A DNA stretch of 64,000 nucleotides. It comes from Thauera sedimentorum. Its GTDB lineage: Bacteria; Pseudomonadota; Gammaproteobacteria; Burkholderiales; Rhodocyclaceae. The DNA is taken from positions 186,001 through 250,000 of the forward strand of contig NZ_JACTAH010000002.1 of the NCBI RefSeq assembly GCF_014489115.1. The letters are read 5' to 3'. Positions within the stretch are counted from its first letter, which is position 1. The number at the start of each line of letters is the position of its first letter. A program made the position numbers and the translations under genes. The notes under the pieces are model-generated. The model saw nothing but the letters and a program-made list of their open reading frames with translations. It searched no databases and was not told the DNA's origin. Below, piece after piece: positions 44,676-53,589 of this stretch.

Positions 44676-44697
44676 CCTTCCCTTCAAGGGAGGGCGC
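44676..44697. terminator. Possible transcript end after paaN
   Basis: CCCTTCCCTTCAAGGGAGGG can fold into a short hairpin 16 bases after the paaN stop. No T run follows, so this is weak as a terminator and may be part of the repeat family next door. Confidence 0.35.
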
Positions 44698-44732
44698 AGG
44701 TAGGTTTGCTCCCGCAGCCCATTACTTGCGTT

Positions 44733-44829
44733 CCTCCCCCTTCAAGGGGGAGGACAGGAGGGGGATGGGTTTCCAGCCGGCGAAACGGACATTCCCCGAC
44801 GCCTCGTCAAAACCCATCCCCACCCTGAC
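44733..44829. repeat. CCCCTTCAAGGGG-type intergenic repeat, copy 2
   Basis: CTCCCCCTTCAAGGGGGAG then GGGATGGGTTT, with AAACCCATCCCCACCCTG on the far side. Compared with the copy at 37176 it lacks the closing CCCCTTGAAGGGG arm. Confidence 0.85.
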
Positions 44830-44833
44830 AGCC

Positions 44834-44925
44834 GTAGCCCGGATGAAGCGCAGCGCAATCCGGGACTCAACCGCCTCTGTCACCCATGCCCCCGGATTCC
44901 GGCCTGCGGCCTACATCCGGGCTAC
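44834..44925. repeat. GTAGCCCGGATG inverted repeat
   Basis: GTAGCCCGGATG at one end and CATCCGGGCTAC at the other, about 70 bases apart, make a third type of dispersed intergenic element. Repeats of this style (GTAGCCCGGATGAAGC) are widespread in gamma- and betaproteobacteria. It ends 15 bases before paaY. Confidence 0.85.
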
Positions 44926-44940
44926 GAAGGAATCCACCCC

Positions 44941-45543
44941 ATGCCCTGCTACGAAATCGACGGCCTGCGCCCGGTCATCCACCCGGACGCCTTCGTCCAC
45001 CCCGACGCCGTACTGATCGGCGACGTCATCGTCGGCCCGCGCTGCTACGTCGCCCCGCTCGCCTCCCTGCGCGGCGACTTCGGCCGCATCGTGCTGGAAG
45101 AAGGCAGCAACATCCAGGACACCTGCGTGATGCACGGCTTCCCCGGCACCGACACCGTCATCGAACAGGACGGCCACGTCGGCCACGGCGCCGTGCTGCA
45201 CGGCTGCCGCGTCGGCAAGAACGCGCTGATCGGCATGAACGCGGTGATCATGGACAACGCCATCGTCGGCGAATCGGCCATCGTCGGCGCCTGCGCCTTC
45301 GTCAAGGCCGGCATGGAAATCCCCCCTCGCATGCTCGCCGCGGGCATGCCGGCCAAGGTGATGCGCGCGCTCTCGGAAGAGGAAATGGCCTGGAAGGTGG
45401 ACGGCACGCGCTGCTACCAGGACCTCACCGTGCGCAGCCTGTCCACGCTGACCGCCTGCGCCCCGCTCACCGAGATGGAGCCGGGGCGCAAGCGCTTCGA
45501 GTTTCCGGGGGTAGTGCCGTTGGTCGATGTGAAGAAGGGGTGA
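44941..45543 (+). CDS. paaY: PaaY, left-handed beta-helix thioesterase/gamma-carbonic-anhydrase-like protein
   Basis: A 200-residue hexapeptide-repeat protein. Repeats run about 10-145; the zinc-binding His positions appear in [22 protein letters not shown]. PaaY members act as thioesterases that clear inhibitory CoA adducts in phenylacetate degradation. The length and the C-terminal helix are typical. It is the last paa gene on the plus strand, about 280 bases after paaN across two repeats. Confidence 0.92.
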   Translation: MPCYEIDGLRPVIHPDAFVHPDAVLIGDVIVGPRCYVAPLASLRGDFGRIVLEEGSNIQDTCVMHGFPGTDTVIEQDGHVGHGAVLHGCRVGKNALIGMNAVIMDNAIVGESAIVGACAFVKAGMEIPPRMLAAGMPAKVMRALSEEEMAWKVDGTRCYQDLTVRSLSTLTACAPLTEMEPGRKRFEFPGVVPLVDVKKG

Positions 45544-45606
45544 CCAGGCGGGGCCGCATCGCTCCGCCTCGGCAGACGCCTGCGTCCGGGCAGGCCTGCG
45601 GTCAAG

Positions 45607-46059
45607 TCAGGCCCGGCCTGTCAGCAAGTCGGGGCGATGTTTCTCCAACCATGCCCGGGTATCGGCCAGCAGCAGGGCCGCCTGTTTGCAGCACTCATCT
45701 ACCGCGCCATCGCTGACCGGGTCACCTTCGTAATCACTGAGATTGCGTTGCTTGCGCAAGGCATCCAGAACGATCACCCGGTCCTGCGACAGATCGAGCG
45801 TCTTCGGTAGAACCTGCAAGGCCGTCTGGTGATGGCCCGGCTGACTTGTGGAGGTGCGGTAGCCATTGGCCCACAGGCCGATCATCGCGCACTGCATGAT
45901 GGCCTTGTAGGCCGCATCAAAGCGGTTTTCTGCGCTCAGAGCGGCAATCCCGGCATCGACCAGATTGCGTTCGGCGGCTGCCAGCAGGCGTTGCACACCG
46001 GCAGCACTCGGCTCAAAGTTCTGCAGCTTGTGAATCGCCAGCAAGTTTTCCAAGGTCAT
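45607..46059 (-). CDS. HEPN-domain protein (likely RNase toxin of a HEPN/MNT pair)
   Basis: A 150-residue all-helical protein. The HEPN signature RNLSDYEG gives Arg105 and Tyr110, an R-X4-Y form instead of the usual R-X4-6-H; in characterised pairs a nearby Tyr is the site nucleotidylated by the MNT partner. It starts 47 bases inside the MNT gene, so translation is coupled. No membrane or signal region. By family it is a ribonuclease toxin; the missing His leaves activity open. Confidence 0.78.
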   Translation of the reverse strand: MTLENLLAIHKLQNFEPSAAGVQRLLAAAERNLVDAGIAALSAENRFDAAYKAIMQCAMIGLWANGYRTSTSQPGHHQTALQVLPKTLDLSQDRVIVLDALRKQRNLSDYEGDPVSDGAVDECCKQAALLLADTRAWLEKHRPDLLTGRA

Positions 46060-46621
46060 GCTCGGTTCCGATCACCCAGAGTTTGGGCTTGGCCAGCAGT
46101 TCGCGAGTGAAGGCATCACCCGCCTCGATACGCCGGCGGACCTCATCCGCGGTGTAGATCACCGGGTTGATCTCGCGCTGCAGGATGTCCTGAGTCGGGT
46201 ACAGCGCCTTCACCACCTCAGCAAAGGCCGGCGTGCCGATCACCATGATATCGACATCACTGCCCGCCTGCTCCTCACCGCGCGCCATCGAGCCAAAAAC
46301 AAAGGCCAGCAAGATCTCATCAGCCAGCGGCCGCAAGGCATCGGCCAGCACATCCACCAGGCCGCAGGTCTTGCGGAACAGACCTGCCAACTCCGGGAAC
46401 ACAGGGCAGGCACGGTTGGCCTGGTAGCGCACCTGATTGCCCTGCTCCTGGCGCAGCAGCAGGCCGGCCTGCGCCAGGCGCGTCAACTCCTTGTGCAGGG
46501 TTCCGGCGTTGGTACCGGTCAGGCGCGCCAGCTCCCGCACGTAATAGCTTGAATCGGGATGCAGCAGCAGCAGGCTCAATACCCGCTGGCGATAGGTTCC
46601 GAAGAGTAGCTCCATCAGCAT
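46013..46621 (-). CDS. wHTH-MNT nucleotidyltransferase (likely antitoxin and autorepressor)
   Basis: 202 residues from ATG 46621 (ATG 46615 also possible). Residues 1-70 form a winged helix with YYVRELARLTGTNAGTLHKELTRL; residues about 95-200 form a minimal nucleotidyltransferase with FGSMARG (110-115) and SDVD (121-124). Family knowledge: MNT proteins neutralise HEPN toxins by adding AMP. The fused HTH together with the palindrome just upstream argues for self-repression. It is first in the pair and overlaps the HEPN gene by 47 bases. Confidence 0.8.
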   Translation of the reverse strand: MLMELLFGTYRQRVLSLLLLHPDSSYYVRELARLTGTNAGTLHKELTRLAQAGLLLRQEQGNQVRYQANRACPVFPELAGLFRKTCGLVDVLADALRPLADEILLAFVFGSMARGEEQAGSDVDIMVIGTPAFAEVVKALYPTQDILQREINPVIYTADEVRRRIEAGDAFTRELLAKPKLWVIGTEHDLGKLAGDSQAAEL

Positions 46622-46623
46622 GC

Positions 46624-46644
46624 TCGTAGCTCCATTTGCTACGA
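46624..46644. promoter_or_regulatory. Palindrome upstream of the MNT/HEPN pair
   Basis: TCGTAGC, seven bases, GCTACGA: a perfect 7-bp inverted repeat ending at the MNT start. A second, imperfect GTAGC/CTACG pair follows at about 46646-46663. Likely binding sites for the winged-helix domain of the first gene. Confidence 0.6.
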
Positions 46645-46980
46645 CTGTAGCTTTATCGACTACGCCATGCAAGATAAAGACAGGACTACACGGTTTCAGC
46701 CCCTGAGCTTGGCCTCTGGCCCTCTGGAAGGCGGGCTGGCTAAAACTCCGAGCACAGCGCAGGGCCAACCAGAAGTGGCACTCCGACAGCTATCGAACCA
46801 AAGGAGACATTTGACCTTCAACGGGGTGAAGGTCGGCAATTTGGTGGCCTGCGGTCGTTAGCTAGCATTCGCCCATGCCCTCGTCCTACTGGAAAACAAG
46901 AATTTAGGGGAGTTCAGGATGGCGGGGGCCGGCTACTCTGCCCCCCGTCGAGCCCGCACTTTGTACCCTGGTCGCACGGG
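46645..46980. other. Gap between the MNT gene and the PD-(D/E)XK gene
   Basis: No convincing gene. An open frame at 46667-46861 (64 codons, plus strand) has no recognisable domain and no good ribosome binding site, and may be a degraded remnant. A short hairpin (CCTTCAACGGGGTGAAGG, near 46812-46829) is present. This may be a junction between two separately acquired modules. Confidence 0.45.
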
Positions 46981-47964
46981 TTAGCGCACGATGCTTGAAG
47001 CAGTGGCGAGCCAGACTGTTGCCGGGGGCACATCCTGGAGCGGCAGCGCACGGTCGATGTCGAGAGAGAAGCGTACGGCCGAAATACAGCCCCCAGCGAC
47101 AGCGGGAATCTCAGGCGCTGGCAGTTCGGCCGCATCGTAGAAACGCAGTGAATTCCGAGCCGAGGTTTGGATAAAGCGCACCTGGGCTGCACCGTCCGCC
47201 TCACCGCCCAAGGACTGGGCCAGCAGCCGCCACAGCTTTGCGCGGTTGGGCGATGAGAGTCCATCCTGGATAGCGTTTGCGAGGTCGAATACGCTGTCAC
47301 CGGCGTCGCCTTGTTCCACCATCAAGCTGGCGACGTACACGGGCAGTTGGGGCGCGCGCAACTGCGCGAGCGCGAATTCGTGCTGCCGGCTACCGCGGGC
47401 CGTCGTCTTGACCTCAAGGCGCACGGTGGGGAATACGAAATCGAAGGTCTGCTCAGGCGAAACGTGCCAGCCAGTCACGAGCGCATCCGGAAAGGGCGAT
47501 GCGGCGATGACGAACAACTCACCCCAGAGGCCGAGCACCGAGTTCCTCGCGGGAGCAGCAAAGAGGCGGAACAACTCAACGGCGTCGTCGAAGAAGCGGT
47601 CGGTCTCCGCGGGAGACAGCGCCGGCGGCAGCCCCTCCACGGCGCCGGCCAGCGCATTCACGAAAAGCGGATGAAGACCGGGGGCGGCTAGGTCACAGAC
47701 GACCCTGCAGAAGGTGGCGGAGACCGTGCCGCCGTCCGCGTCGTCCGGGTCGCGCACGGCGCAGTCGACCTCGAACTCGACCTGTACATGGCGCAGACTG
47801 AGGGGGACACGTGGCACCCGTCGGCGTTGCACCTTCAGTAGGAACACTGGCTCGCCTGCGGTTCCCTTCGCCAAATAGTGTGACTCCGCGCTGTACAGCC
47901 GCAGTGCCGGCCAAGCCGCATCCTCCGCTGGAGCTAGCGTCCCGAAGCGCTCCCAGATGTTCAT
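46981..47964 (-). CDS. PD-(D/E)XK-motif protein (DUF4420), candidate nuclease
   Basis: A 327-residue protein with the restriction-endonuclease-fold core: Glu149 in GLWGELFV, Asp175 in TFDFVFP, and Glu184-X-Lys186 in RLEVKTTAR. The N-terminal 130 residues carry no known motif. The family (DUF4420) occurs next to Z1 ATPases and methylases in restriction-like operons. It is the last gene of the four-gene minus-strand operon, one base after the Z1 gene. Cleavage activity is an inference from the intact catalytic residues. Confidence 0.82.
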   Translation of the reverse strand: MNIWERFGTLAPAEDAAWPALRLYSAESHYLAKGTAGEPVFLLKVQRRRVPRVPLSLRHVQVEFEVDCAVRDPDDADGGTVSATFCRVVCDLAAPGLHPLFVNALAGAVEGLPPALSPAETDRFFDDAVELFRLFAAPARNSVLGLWGELFVIAASPFPDALVTGWHVSPEQTFDFVFPTVRLEVKTTARGSRQHEFALAQLRAPQLPVYVASLMVEQGDAGDSVFDLANAIQDGLSSPNRAKLWRLLAQSLGGEADGAAQVRFIQTSARNSLRFYDAAELPAPEIPAVAGGCISAVRFSLDIDRALPLQDVPPATVWLATASSIVR

Positions 47965-47965
47965 C

Positions 47966-50227
47966 TCACGCCGCCGCCTGCAGGAGGATGCGCCGCTTCA
48001 ACTCATCCGGAAGGTGGATGGCGAACCATGGCACGTCGGAACTGGCGTCCCCTGACTGCGGCGGCACCTTTGAGATGAGGAAGTGGAACTTGCGCAGATG
48101 CACCGTCACGCGGTTGTCGCTACGGAGTTCTCGGTCGCCGCAATACTTCAGGTTTGCCCGGTCGGATGTGTTCGGCGACTTGCCTGAGAACACTTGGTTG
48201 ATGGTGCCCCTCTTCGTCAGGGAGCGACCCTGCTCAACCATGTCGCCGACGAGGAAAACGTCACACGTGGCATCCGGGGCGCCAGCCAGCAGCCGCCCAA
48301 GGGCCACGCTGATAGCCATGCGCTCCGTCGCATCCTCCACTGTGCCGAATTGCATTTCGTCAATGAGATGGGCGCACACATCAGCCACGGATACCGCCTC
48401 GAAGAGTTTGTTGCGGGACGAATTGGCACGTTTGTCGAGATAGCGCTCCGGGTCCACCTCGTGTGCGGCAAGCTCCACGTAGCGGGTACGCAGATGCTGC
48501 AGGAAGCGGTCGAACACAATGCGGTTGTGTGCTACGGCAGGTTTTCCGACATGCGCGGCGCCAGGGAACAGCCATTCTGCCGTGGTGACCTCATCCAGCT
48601 TGATGCCCATCACGCTGCGCCGCGTCGGCTGGAGCCGGTCAGCCAGGATGAAGCGGCGGCGCCACTCCTTCAGCGGCTGGCCCCGCGAACTCTCGAGTTC
48701 GCTTCGGATGAAGCTCTCGTGTTCGACATAGCCCTCGAAGGCGGTCTTCACGTCCTGCCGCACATACACGCGGCAGTAGCCAAGGTAGCTGGCCTTGTAG
48801 CCGTAGAAGCGGGCGCGCTGCTGAATGTTGTCGGCGTTCCCGACGCCAAGTGGTCGCGGCATGTAGGTCACGGTGAGGCCCTTTACTGTATAGCCTCGGT
48901 CCAGCTTCTGCCCGCCCACCAGAATCCAGTACTCGTTATCGCCCCAGCGGATGGCAGCAGCCCCCTTGCCCGTCGAGTTGACCTCCCGAACCCTGACAAT
49001 GTGGAGCACCTCGTCCATCTTTGTGAACAGGTCGGATAGGCTCGGCAGCGCCTCACCCACGGTCCTCTGCAGGTCCACGTGGGCGTCGGTGAACTCGGCC
49101 ATGAGGGCGTCGCGCAGCGCCCGCACTGGCAGCCGAGACCGCCACTCGCCGATGAGTTGAGTCAGCCAAGCGATGTACTGTGTGTGCGGTGCGGTCTGCT
49201 GCGACGGATGCACCATCATCGAGCGATTAGAGTTTTGCTCAGCCAGCGCATGGGCGCAGGCGCCGAGCAGGTATACCTTCAGGGCGGACACGAGCGAGGG
49301 TGGGGCGGCTGGGTGGGAGGCGGCGGTCGCCACCGCCTCGGCATCAGGGATGACTTTCGCGTAGGGTGCGCCTGGCTGGAATAGCGTCTGTCCGCCAGTG
49401 TAGCCCCGTCCGGGCGTTAGCGTCTCAGCGAAGTCGGGCGACAAGATGTCGGTGAGGCCGATGAGCAAGGGCGCCTGCGGCGTGGCGGTGTATTGCAGGT
49501 AGGTGTGATGTGGCAGCACCGCCTTGAGGTTCAGCACCTCGCGGTAGTTCGCGCTGAGGGCGTTCTGGCGCGTCTTCTGGTTTTTGGCGGCGAAGTTGTT
49601 GAGGCTGGCCTGGTCGGCCTCGTCGTCGATAACGAGGCATGGAATGCCCTGCAGGATGGCGGACAGGGCAGACAAGCACTCCACGAGATTGGCCAACCGC
49701 TGGTGCTGCTTAAGTACGGTGACGAGAATGGTCTTCTTCTTGCGCGGGCTGAGCGCCGGTGAGCGCCAGCGCTGGAGCAGTCCGCGCAGCGCCTCGAACT
49801 CGCTGTTGTCTCGGGCAGGGTTATCAATGAGCACCCACGGCTGTCCGGGGTTGTCCGGCGATACGCCTAGGTCCTGCTTCAGACGCTCTTGCGATTGCGA
49901 CTTCAGGTTGTCGATTGTACCGGCGATGAGGATGACCAGGCCGTAGCCGTTGTCGCGCGCCAAGGCGGTCAGTGTCGTAAAGGACAGGGTCTTGCCGCTC
50001 TGCACGTAGCCGACCACGAGACCGGTACCGCTGCCAGCCGGCTCCATCGGCGGCACGCAGCGGCCGAGGATGCGGTGGGCCTCGTAGGCCACTGTGTGCA
50101 ACGCCTCCTCGTCAGCCTCCCCCGCCAGCGCCTTGCGCCGCAGGAACTCCTCGGTCACTTCGCGCTGGCACGGCTCCCAGCGCAGGCCCGGCTCGATACT
50201 GCGCAACTCTTCGATGGTGATGGTCAT
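47966..50227 (-). CDS. Z1-domain helicase-like ATPase
   Basis: A 753-residue superfamily-II-like protein with the Z1 signature. Walker A GYVQSGKT (73-80), AGTIDNLKSQ, Walker B DDEAD (201-205), and YTATPQAPLL (246 onward) belong to the first lobe. The second lobe has GGQKLDRGYTVKGLTV and QQRARFYGYK with its Arg finger-like motif. Z1 proteins accompany GHKL ATPases and nucleases in predicted restriction systems and are thought to be DNA translocases. Overlaps the ATPase gene by four bases. Confidence 0.85.
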   Translation of the reverse strand: MTITIEELRSIEPGLRWEPCQREVTEEFLRRKALAGEADEEALHTVAYEAHRILGRCVPPMEPAGSGTGLVVGYVQSGKTLSFTTLTALARDNGYGLVILIAGTIDNLKSQSQERLKQDLGVSPDNPGQPWVLIDNPARDNSEFEALRGLLQRWRSPALSPRKKKTILVTVLKQHQRLANLVECLSALSAILQGIPCLVIDDEADQASLNNFAAKNQKTRQNALSANYREVLNLKAVLPHHTYLQYTATPQAPLLIGLTDILSPDFAETLTPGRGYTGGQTLFQPGAPYAKVIPDAEAVATAASHPAAPPSLVSALKVYLLGACAHALAEQNSNRSMMVHPSQQTAPHTQYIAWLTQLIGEWRSRLPVRALRDALMAEFTDAHVDLQRTVGEALPSLSDLFTKMDEVLHIVRVREVNSTGKGAAAIRWGDNEYWILVGGQKLDRGYTVKGLTVTYMPRPLGVGNADNIQQRARFYGYKASYLGYCRVYVRQDVKTAFEGYVEHESFIRSELESSRGQPLKEWRRRFILADRLQPTRRSVMGIKLDEVTTAEWLFPGAAHVGKPAVAHNRIVFDRFLQHLRTRYVELAAHEVDPERYLDKRANSSRNKLFEAVSVADVCAHLIDEMQFGTVEDATERMAISVALGRLLAGAPDATCDVFLVGDMVEQGRSLTKRGTINQVFSGKSPNTSDRANLKYCGDRELRSDNRVTVHLRKFHFLISKVPPQSGDASSDVPWFAIHLPDELKRRILLQAAA

Positions 50228-51798
50228 GGCAGATTGCCTGCGAGGGACTCCCGCAGCAGTTGGTTGATGTAGTGCAGCGGCGTGGCGGAGGAGACTCCGC
50301 CGCGCTGCAGGCGCGCCAGCGCCACCGCGATGGCGGCGGCGAAGCGCAAGATGAGTTCAATGTTCTCGTTGTGCGGGCCGATGAAACGTTCAACAAACGG
50401 GTGAGCAAGGGAGACGTCCACCGTCAGACGGTGCTCGTCATGTTCGCTGAACAACTGGGGGACAGTCTCGTCCGCGAAGCGAAGCCACTCGTCCACGTCC
50501 GAGTCCATGGTCATGCGCAGATTGATGGTCCAACGGTGGTCGTCCACGAGGATGTTCACCGCGCGCTGAGCGACCGGGTCGGCAGCGAGCCGATTTGGCG
50601 TACTGGGCACTATCTGCTCCAGTGCCGACGAGTCTGGCTCGGCGCTTAACACGGGCCCGGCAGTGCTCTCCAAAGCAGCGGACACGGTGGCGGTCGCCTG
50701 CTTCGCCGCCGGCTGCACGGCGGCCCGGGTGAGCCGAGCCCGGTGCTGCTCCGCTTGGCGCAGCAGGTTAAGAGGCTCCTCCTCTAACGCGTCGTGCAGA
50801 CGCTCGAGCATGGAGTGCTCCAACTCGTGCCACTTGAAGCCGTCCTTAGTGTGTGAGACCTCGAAGCCCTCGACATGTAGTTCGCCGAACAGGCGCTGCA
50901 TGCGGAAGCTGTTTAGCTTGCCGAAGATCTCCAGCGGGCGGAAAGTCTCGTCGTCGCTCCCGACAATCAGGCGGTTCCGGCGGAACAGCGCGAAGCCGGC
51001 GTGCGTCGTCGAACCCTCAGCGCGAAGGGCGGCGAAACCGTGAATGCGCCGGCCCTCGCCGAAATTCACGTCGATGTCCTTGCGCCATTCGACTGATTCG
51101 GCGTCGAGGGCGGATGCGGGCGGCGCGCTCAACACAGCCGGCTCTGGATGGGCGAGCGGCTCGGCCTCGTCGCCCCACAGAATTTCGAGGTCGCCGCGGC
51201 GCTGGAAGACGCGGTAGATACTGGCGAGGTGGTCCCGCAACTTCTTCTGCGTCCGCGCCTGAGGGAACTTTGCGCCGAGCCGCTCCAGCGTGATGATGGT
51301 GTAATGCTCACTGGGAGGTGCTGGCCGCTCTTCGACTTCCAGCATTTCGGTTCGGTTGCTGACGATGGCTTCAATGTCGAAGCGGACCGTGCGCTCCACG
51401 GGGTCGCCCAGCGCCTTGGTGCGCACGCTCCACAGGTCAGAAAACCAGCATGCCGCCGCCTTCATGCCCATTCCGAATTCGGACAGGCCCGTGCGGTCGG
51501 GCGGAATCTCGGCCGGCCGGAAGGCGCGGGCGAAGTCGGCAAGCGCTATGCCCGCCGCGTTGTCACTGATTTCCAGTCGGGAGTGCTCTGGGTCCAGTCC
51601 GATGCGCACCCTTAACTTGAAGTCCGGCCCCTCCACTGCCCGAAGGGCATCCGCGCTCGCGAGGTAGCTCTGGACGCTGTTGTCGACGAACTCGGCTAGC
51701 GCGAACCACGCCTTATAGTTGAGATGCTTTAGGACCGAGAGCATGGTGACTTCCGGTCGGATATTGATGGCGGGAATCACATGCTCGGCTACTCTCAT
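50224..51798 (-). CDS. GHKL (MORC/MutL/HSP90-like) ATPase
   Basis: A 524-residue protein with an N-terminal Bergerat ATP-binding fold: N box with Glu36, Asp39 and Asn40 ([11 protein letters not shown]), G1 with Asp79 and Gly83 (ISDNAAGI), and G2 [13 protein letters not shown] second S5-like/transducer domain and a variable C-terminus follow. This is the MORC-like type found in bacterial restriction-modification neighbourhoods, not a two-component kinase (no His-acceptor domain). Overlaps the genes on both sides by four bases. Probably a dimerising DNA clamp. Confidence 0.82.
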   Translation of the reverse strand: MRVAEHVIPAINIRPEVTMLSVLKHLNYKAWFALAEFVDNSVQSYLASADALRAVEGPDFKLRVRIGLDPEHSRLEISDNAAGIALADFARAFRPAEIPPDRTGLSEFGMGMKAAACWFSDLWSVRTKALGDPVERTVRFDIEAIVSNRTEMLEVEERPAPPSEHYTIITLERLGAKFPQARTQKKLRDHLASIYRVFQRRGDLEILWGDEAEPLAHPEPAVLSAPPASALDAESVEWRKDIDVNFGEGRRIHGFAALRAEGSTTHAGFALFRRNRLIVGSDDETFRPLEIFGKLNSFRMQRLFGELHVEGFEVSHTKDGFKWHELEHSMLERLHDALEEEPLNLLRQAEQHRARLTRAAVQPAAKQATATVSAALESTAGPVLSAEPDSSALEQIVPSTPNRLAADPVAQRAVNILVDDHRWTINLRMTMDSDVDEWLRFADETVPQLFSEHDEHRLTVDVSLAHPFVERFIGPHNENIELILRFAAAIAVALARLQRGGVSSATPLHYINQLLRESLAGNLP

Positions 51799-53135
51799 GA
51801 CAGAGTTTGTTCAAGGAGTGTTTGGGGTTCGGGGGAGGGCTCTGCAAATGTTCGCGCGCAGGCCAGCAGGGCGCGTGCGACCTTCTCAACAACCTTTGCA
51901 TTGACCGCATTACCAAGGGCGGAGAAGGCCCGCCCCTGTGGCTCTGGTAGGTGCTTTAGGTCGCCTAGACTCTGGAGTTTTGCGCACTCGCGTGGCGTCA
52001 TGTAGCGCTTCTGCCAGCCAATGATGGGCACCTGAGTGTCTGTCATTGCCACCAGGCTGGGCGAGGTGGTGCGGCGCTTGACACGGACACCTGAGGCGCG
52101 GAACTGGATAACGTACTTCCACAGGTCTCTCTCCCCGCCTTGGACGTTCCACTCGAACTTTTGATGGGACGAGATGAAGGACTTGACCGAAGGCAGCCAT
52201 GGGTCAATCCAATGGCGGTTATCCGCGTAGAACTTGCGGTTGGCGCGGATAAAGTCCTTCTTCCACTTAGGGAACTGTTCCTGCGCCGTACGGGCGTGGC
52301 TCGGCAGGGCCTTCCACTGATCGTCGAGCGGCAGGCCCGCCAGTGGTCTGCCGTGGGTTCCCCGATACGCTCCCAAGGCCTCCGCACCTCCGCGCGCCCT
52401 CTCGGCGAATGGGGTGGTGTCCTCAAACGGGTAGGTGGCGCCGAACTCCATGGACCAGATGGGGAACGACGGCAGGGCCACCTCCGCCGGGGACAGTTCA
52501 AGGAAGCGGTTCCACGCTGTCAGGCATACTCGGGTCTGCTCGGCCAGCACCTTCGCATCGGCCGGCGAATCCTCCAGCACGTCGGTGATGTCTGTGGCGT
52601 GGCTTTCGCGCTCCGGCCAAACGAAGCCGTCCAATGATTCGAGGCGGCCGACGATGTATGCGCGCTCCCGCACCTGCGGGATGCCGAAGTGGTGCGGGGA
52701 AAACTTCCGCTCGGTCACGCAGTACCCTAGGGCCTCGAGGTCCTGCTTGATACGCGCGTAGGTCTTGCCCTCGTCGTGCTTGAGCAGGTTGGGCACGTTC
52801 TCGAGGATGAATTGGCGCGGGCGCTTCTCCTGCAGGATGGCGACTACGTCGAAGAACAACGTCCCTTGGCGAGAGCACTTAAAACCCGCTTGGTCGCCGG
52901 CCTTGGAGAAGGCTTGGCACGGAAAACCGGCGCACAGGAGGTCATGGTCCGGCACCTCGGAGGGGATGACCTTGCGGATGTCGCCTTCCGGCTTGAGGCC
53001 GAAATTGTCCTCGTAGACTTTCTGCAGGTGCGACTGTATCTCGGCGGCGAAGACGCACTCGCCCCCGAGCTTCTCGAGTGCGACATGGAAGCCCCCTAGT
53101 CCCGCGAACAAGTCTATGAATCTGAACGCTGCCAT
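51795..53135 (-). CDS. C5-cytosine DNA methyltransferase
   Basis: A 446-residue Dcm-type methylase. Motif [11 protein letters not shown] (8-17), the catalytic Cys73 in [11 protein letters not shown] (IV), Glu112 in LENV (VI), [10 protein letters not shown] (VIII) and GNAVNAKVV (X) are all present. A long target-recognition region (about 190-370) lies between VIII and IX. It is first in the operon, so self-protection is made first. I start at ATG 53135 ([10 protein letters not shown]); the in-frame ATG at 53156 has no family match. Target sequence unknown. Confidence 0.92.
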   Translation of the reverse strand: MAAFRFIDLFAGLGGFHVALEKLGGECVFAAEIQSHLQKVYEDNFGLKPEGDIRKVIPSEVPDHDLLCAGFPCQAFSKAGDQAGFKCSRQGTLFFDVVAILQEKRPRQFILENVPNLLKHDEGKTYARIKQDLEALGYCVTERKFSPHHFGIPQVRERAYIVGRLESLDGFVWPERESHATDITDVLEDSPADAKVLAEQTRVCLTAWNRFLELSPAEVALPSFPIWSMEFGATYPFEDTTPFAERARGGAEALGAYRGTHGRPLAGLPLDDQWKALPSHARTAQEQFPKWKKDFIRANRKFYADNRHWIDPWLPSVKSFISSHQKFEWNVQGGERDLWKYVIQFRASGVRVKRRTTSPSLVAMTDTQVPIIGWQKRYMTPRECAKLQSLGDLKHLPEPQGRAFSALGNAVNAKVVEKVARALLACARTFAEPSPEPQTLLEQTLS

Positions 53136-53589
53136 AGAAATAATGGCGCAGCCCATCCGGCGGGCCGGGCGGACTTGCGCCTTATGCTGCCTTTTTGATG
53201 AATTATGCCATGACAGCGCCTTAAAGAAGGTCTGCCGCAGCCTGCATAGTACACAGGGCAGATGCGGTGTGGCTCACCCGGTGATGCCGCGGCAGCGAGG
53301 CCGACTTGTCAAGTATGTGGGGACGTTAGGTAGTTGCGGGGCCCGAGGTTGAGCCCAAGCTTGCCGTTCAACTACCCAGCGGGAACTGATTGTGAGTTGC
53401 CGTGGCATGCACGTTCCCCGAAAACTCTCTTCCAACTCTACCCTCTAAGTTCGACGGGCTAACGGGATGGACCATTTATGTTCCTTGTGGGCTGCGGAGT
53501 GGACCTTCACCACCGACACTCTCCCCGTCAGGCGAACCCGGCGCCTGCCCCAAGTGTCTATCGGACACCCCCGACCGGAGACACCGATC
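53136..53589. other. Gap between the methylase and the glutathione peroxidase gene
   Basis: About 450 bases of visibly lower GC with no believable gene. A candidate minus-strand -10 for the defence operon (CATAAT at 53207-53202) lies 70 bases ahead of the methylase. Direct evidence of an attachment site or flanking repeat was not found. This is the likely right boundary of the island. Confidence 0.45.

Noticed and set aside
46667-46861. 64-codon plus-strand gene in the island gap
   Set aside because: No domain, no good ribosome binding site, lies between two promoter-proximal regions; kept only as a possible remnant.
50224-51798. Two-component histidine kinase
   Set aside because: It has the GHKL ATPase motifs but no phospho-acceptor His domain, no membrane segments and no response regulator; the MORC-like context fits better.
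53116-53352. 78-codon plus-strand gene beyond the methylase
   Set aside because: Overlaps the methylase start region and has no domain or ribosome binding site.
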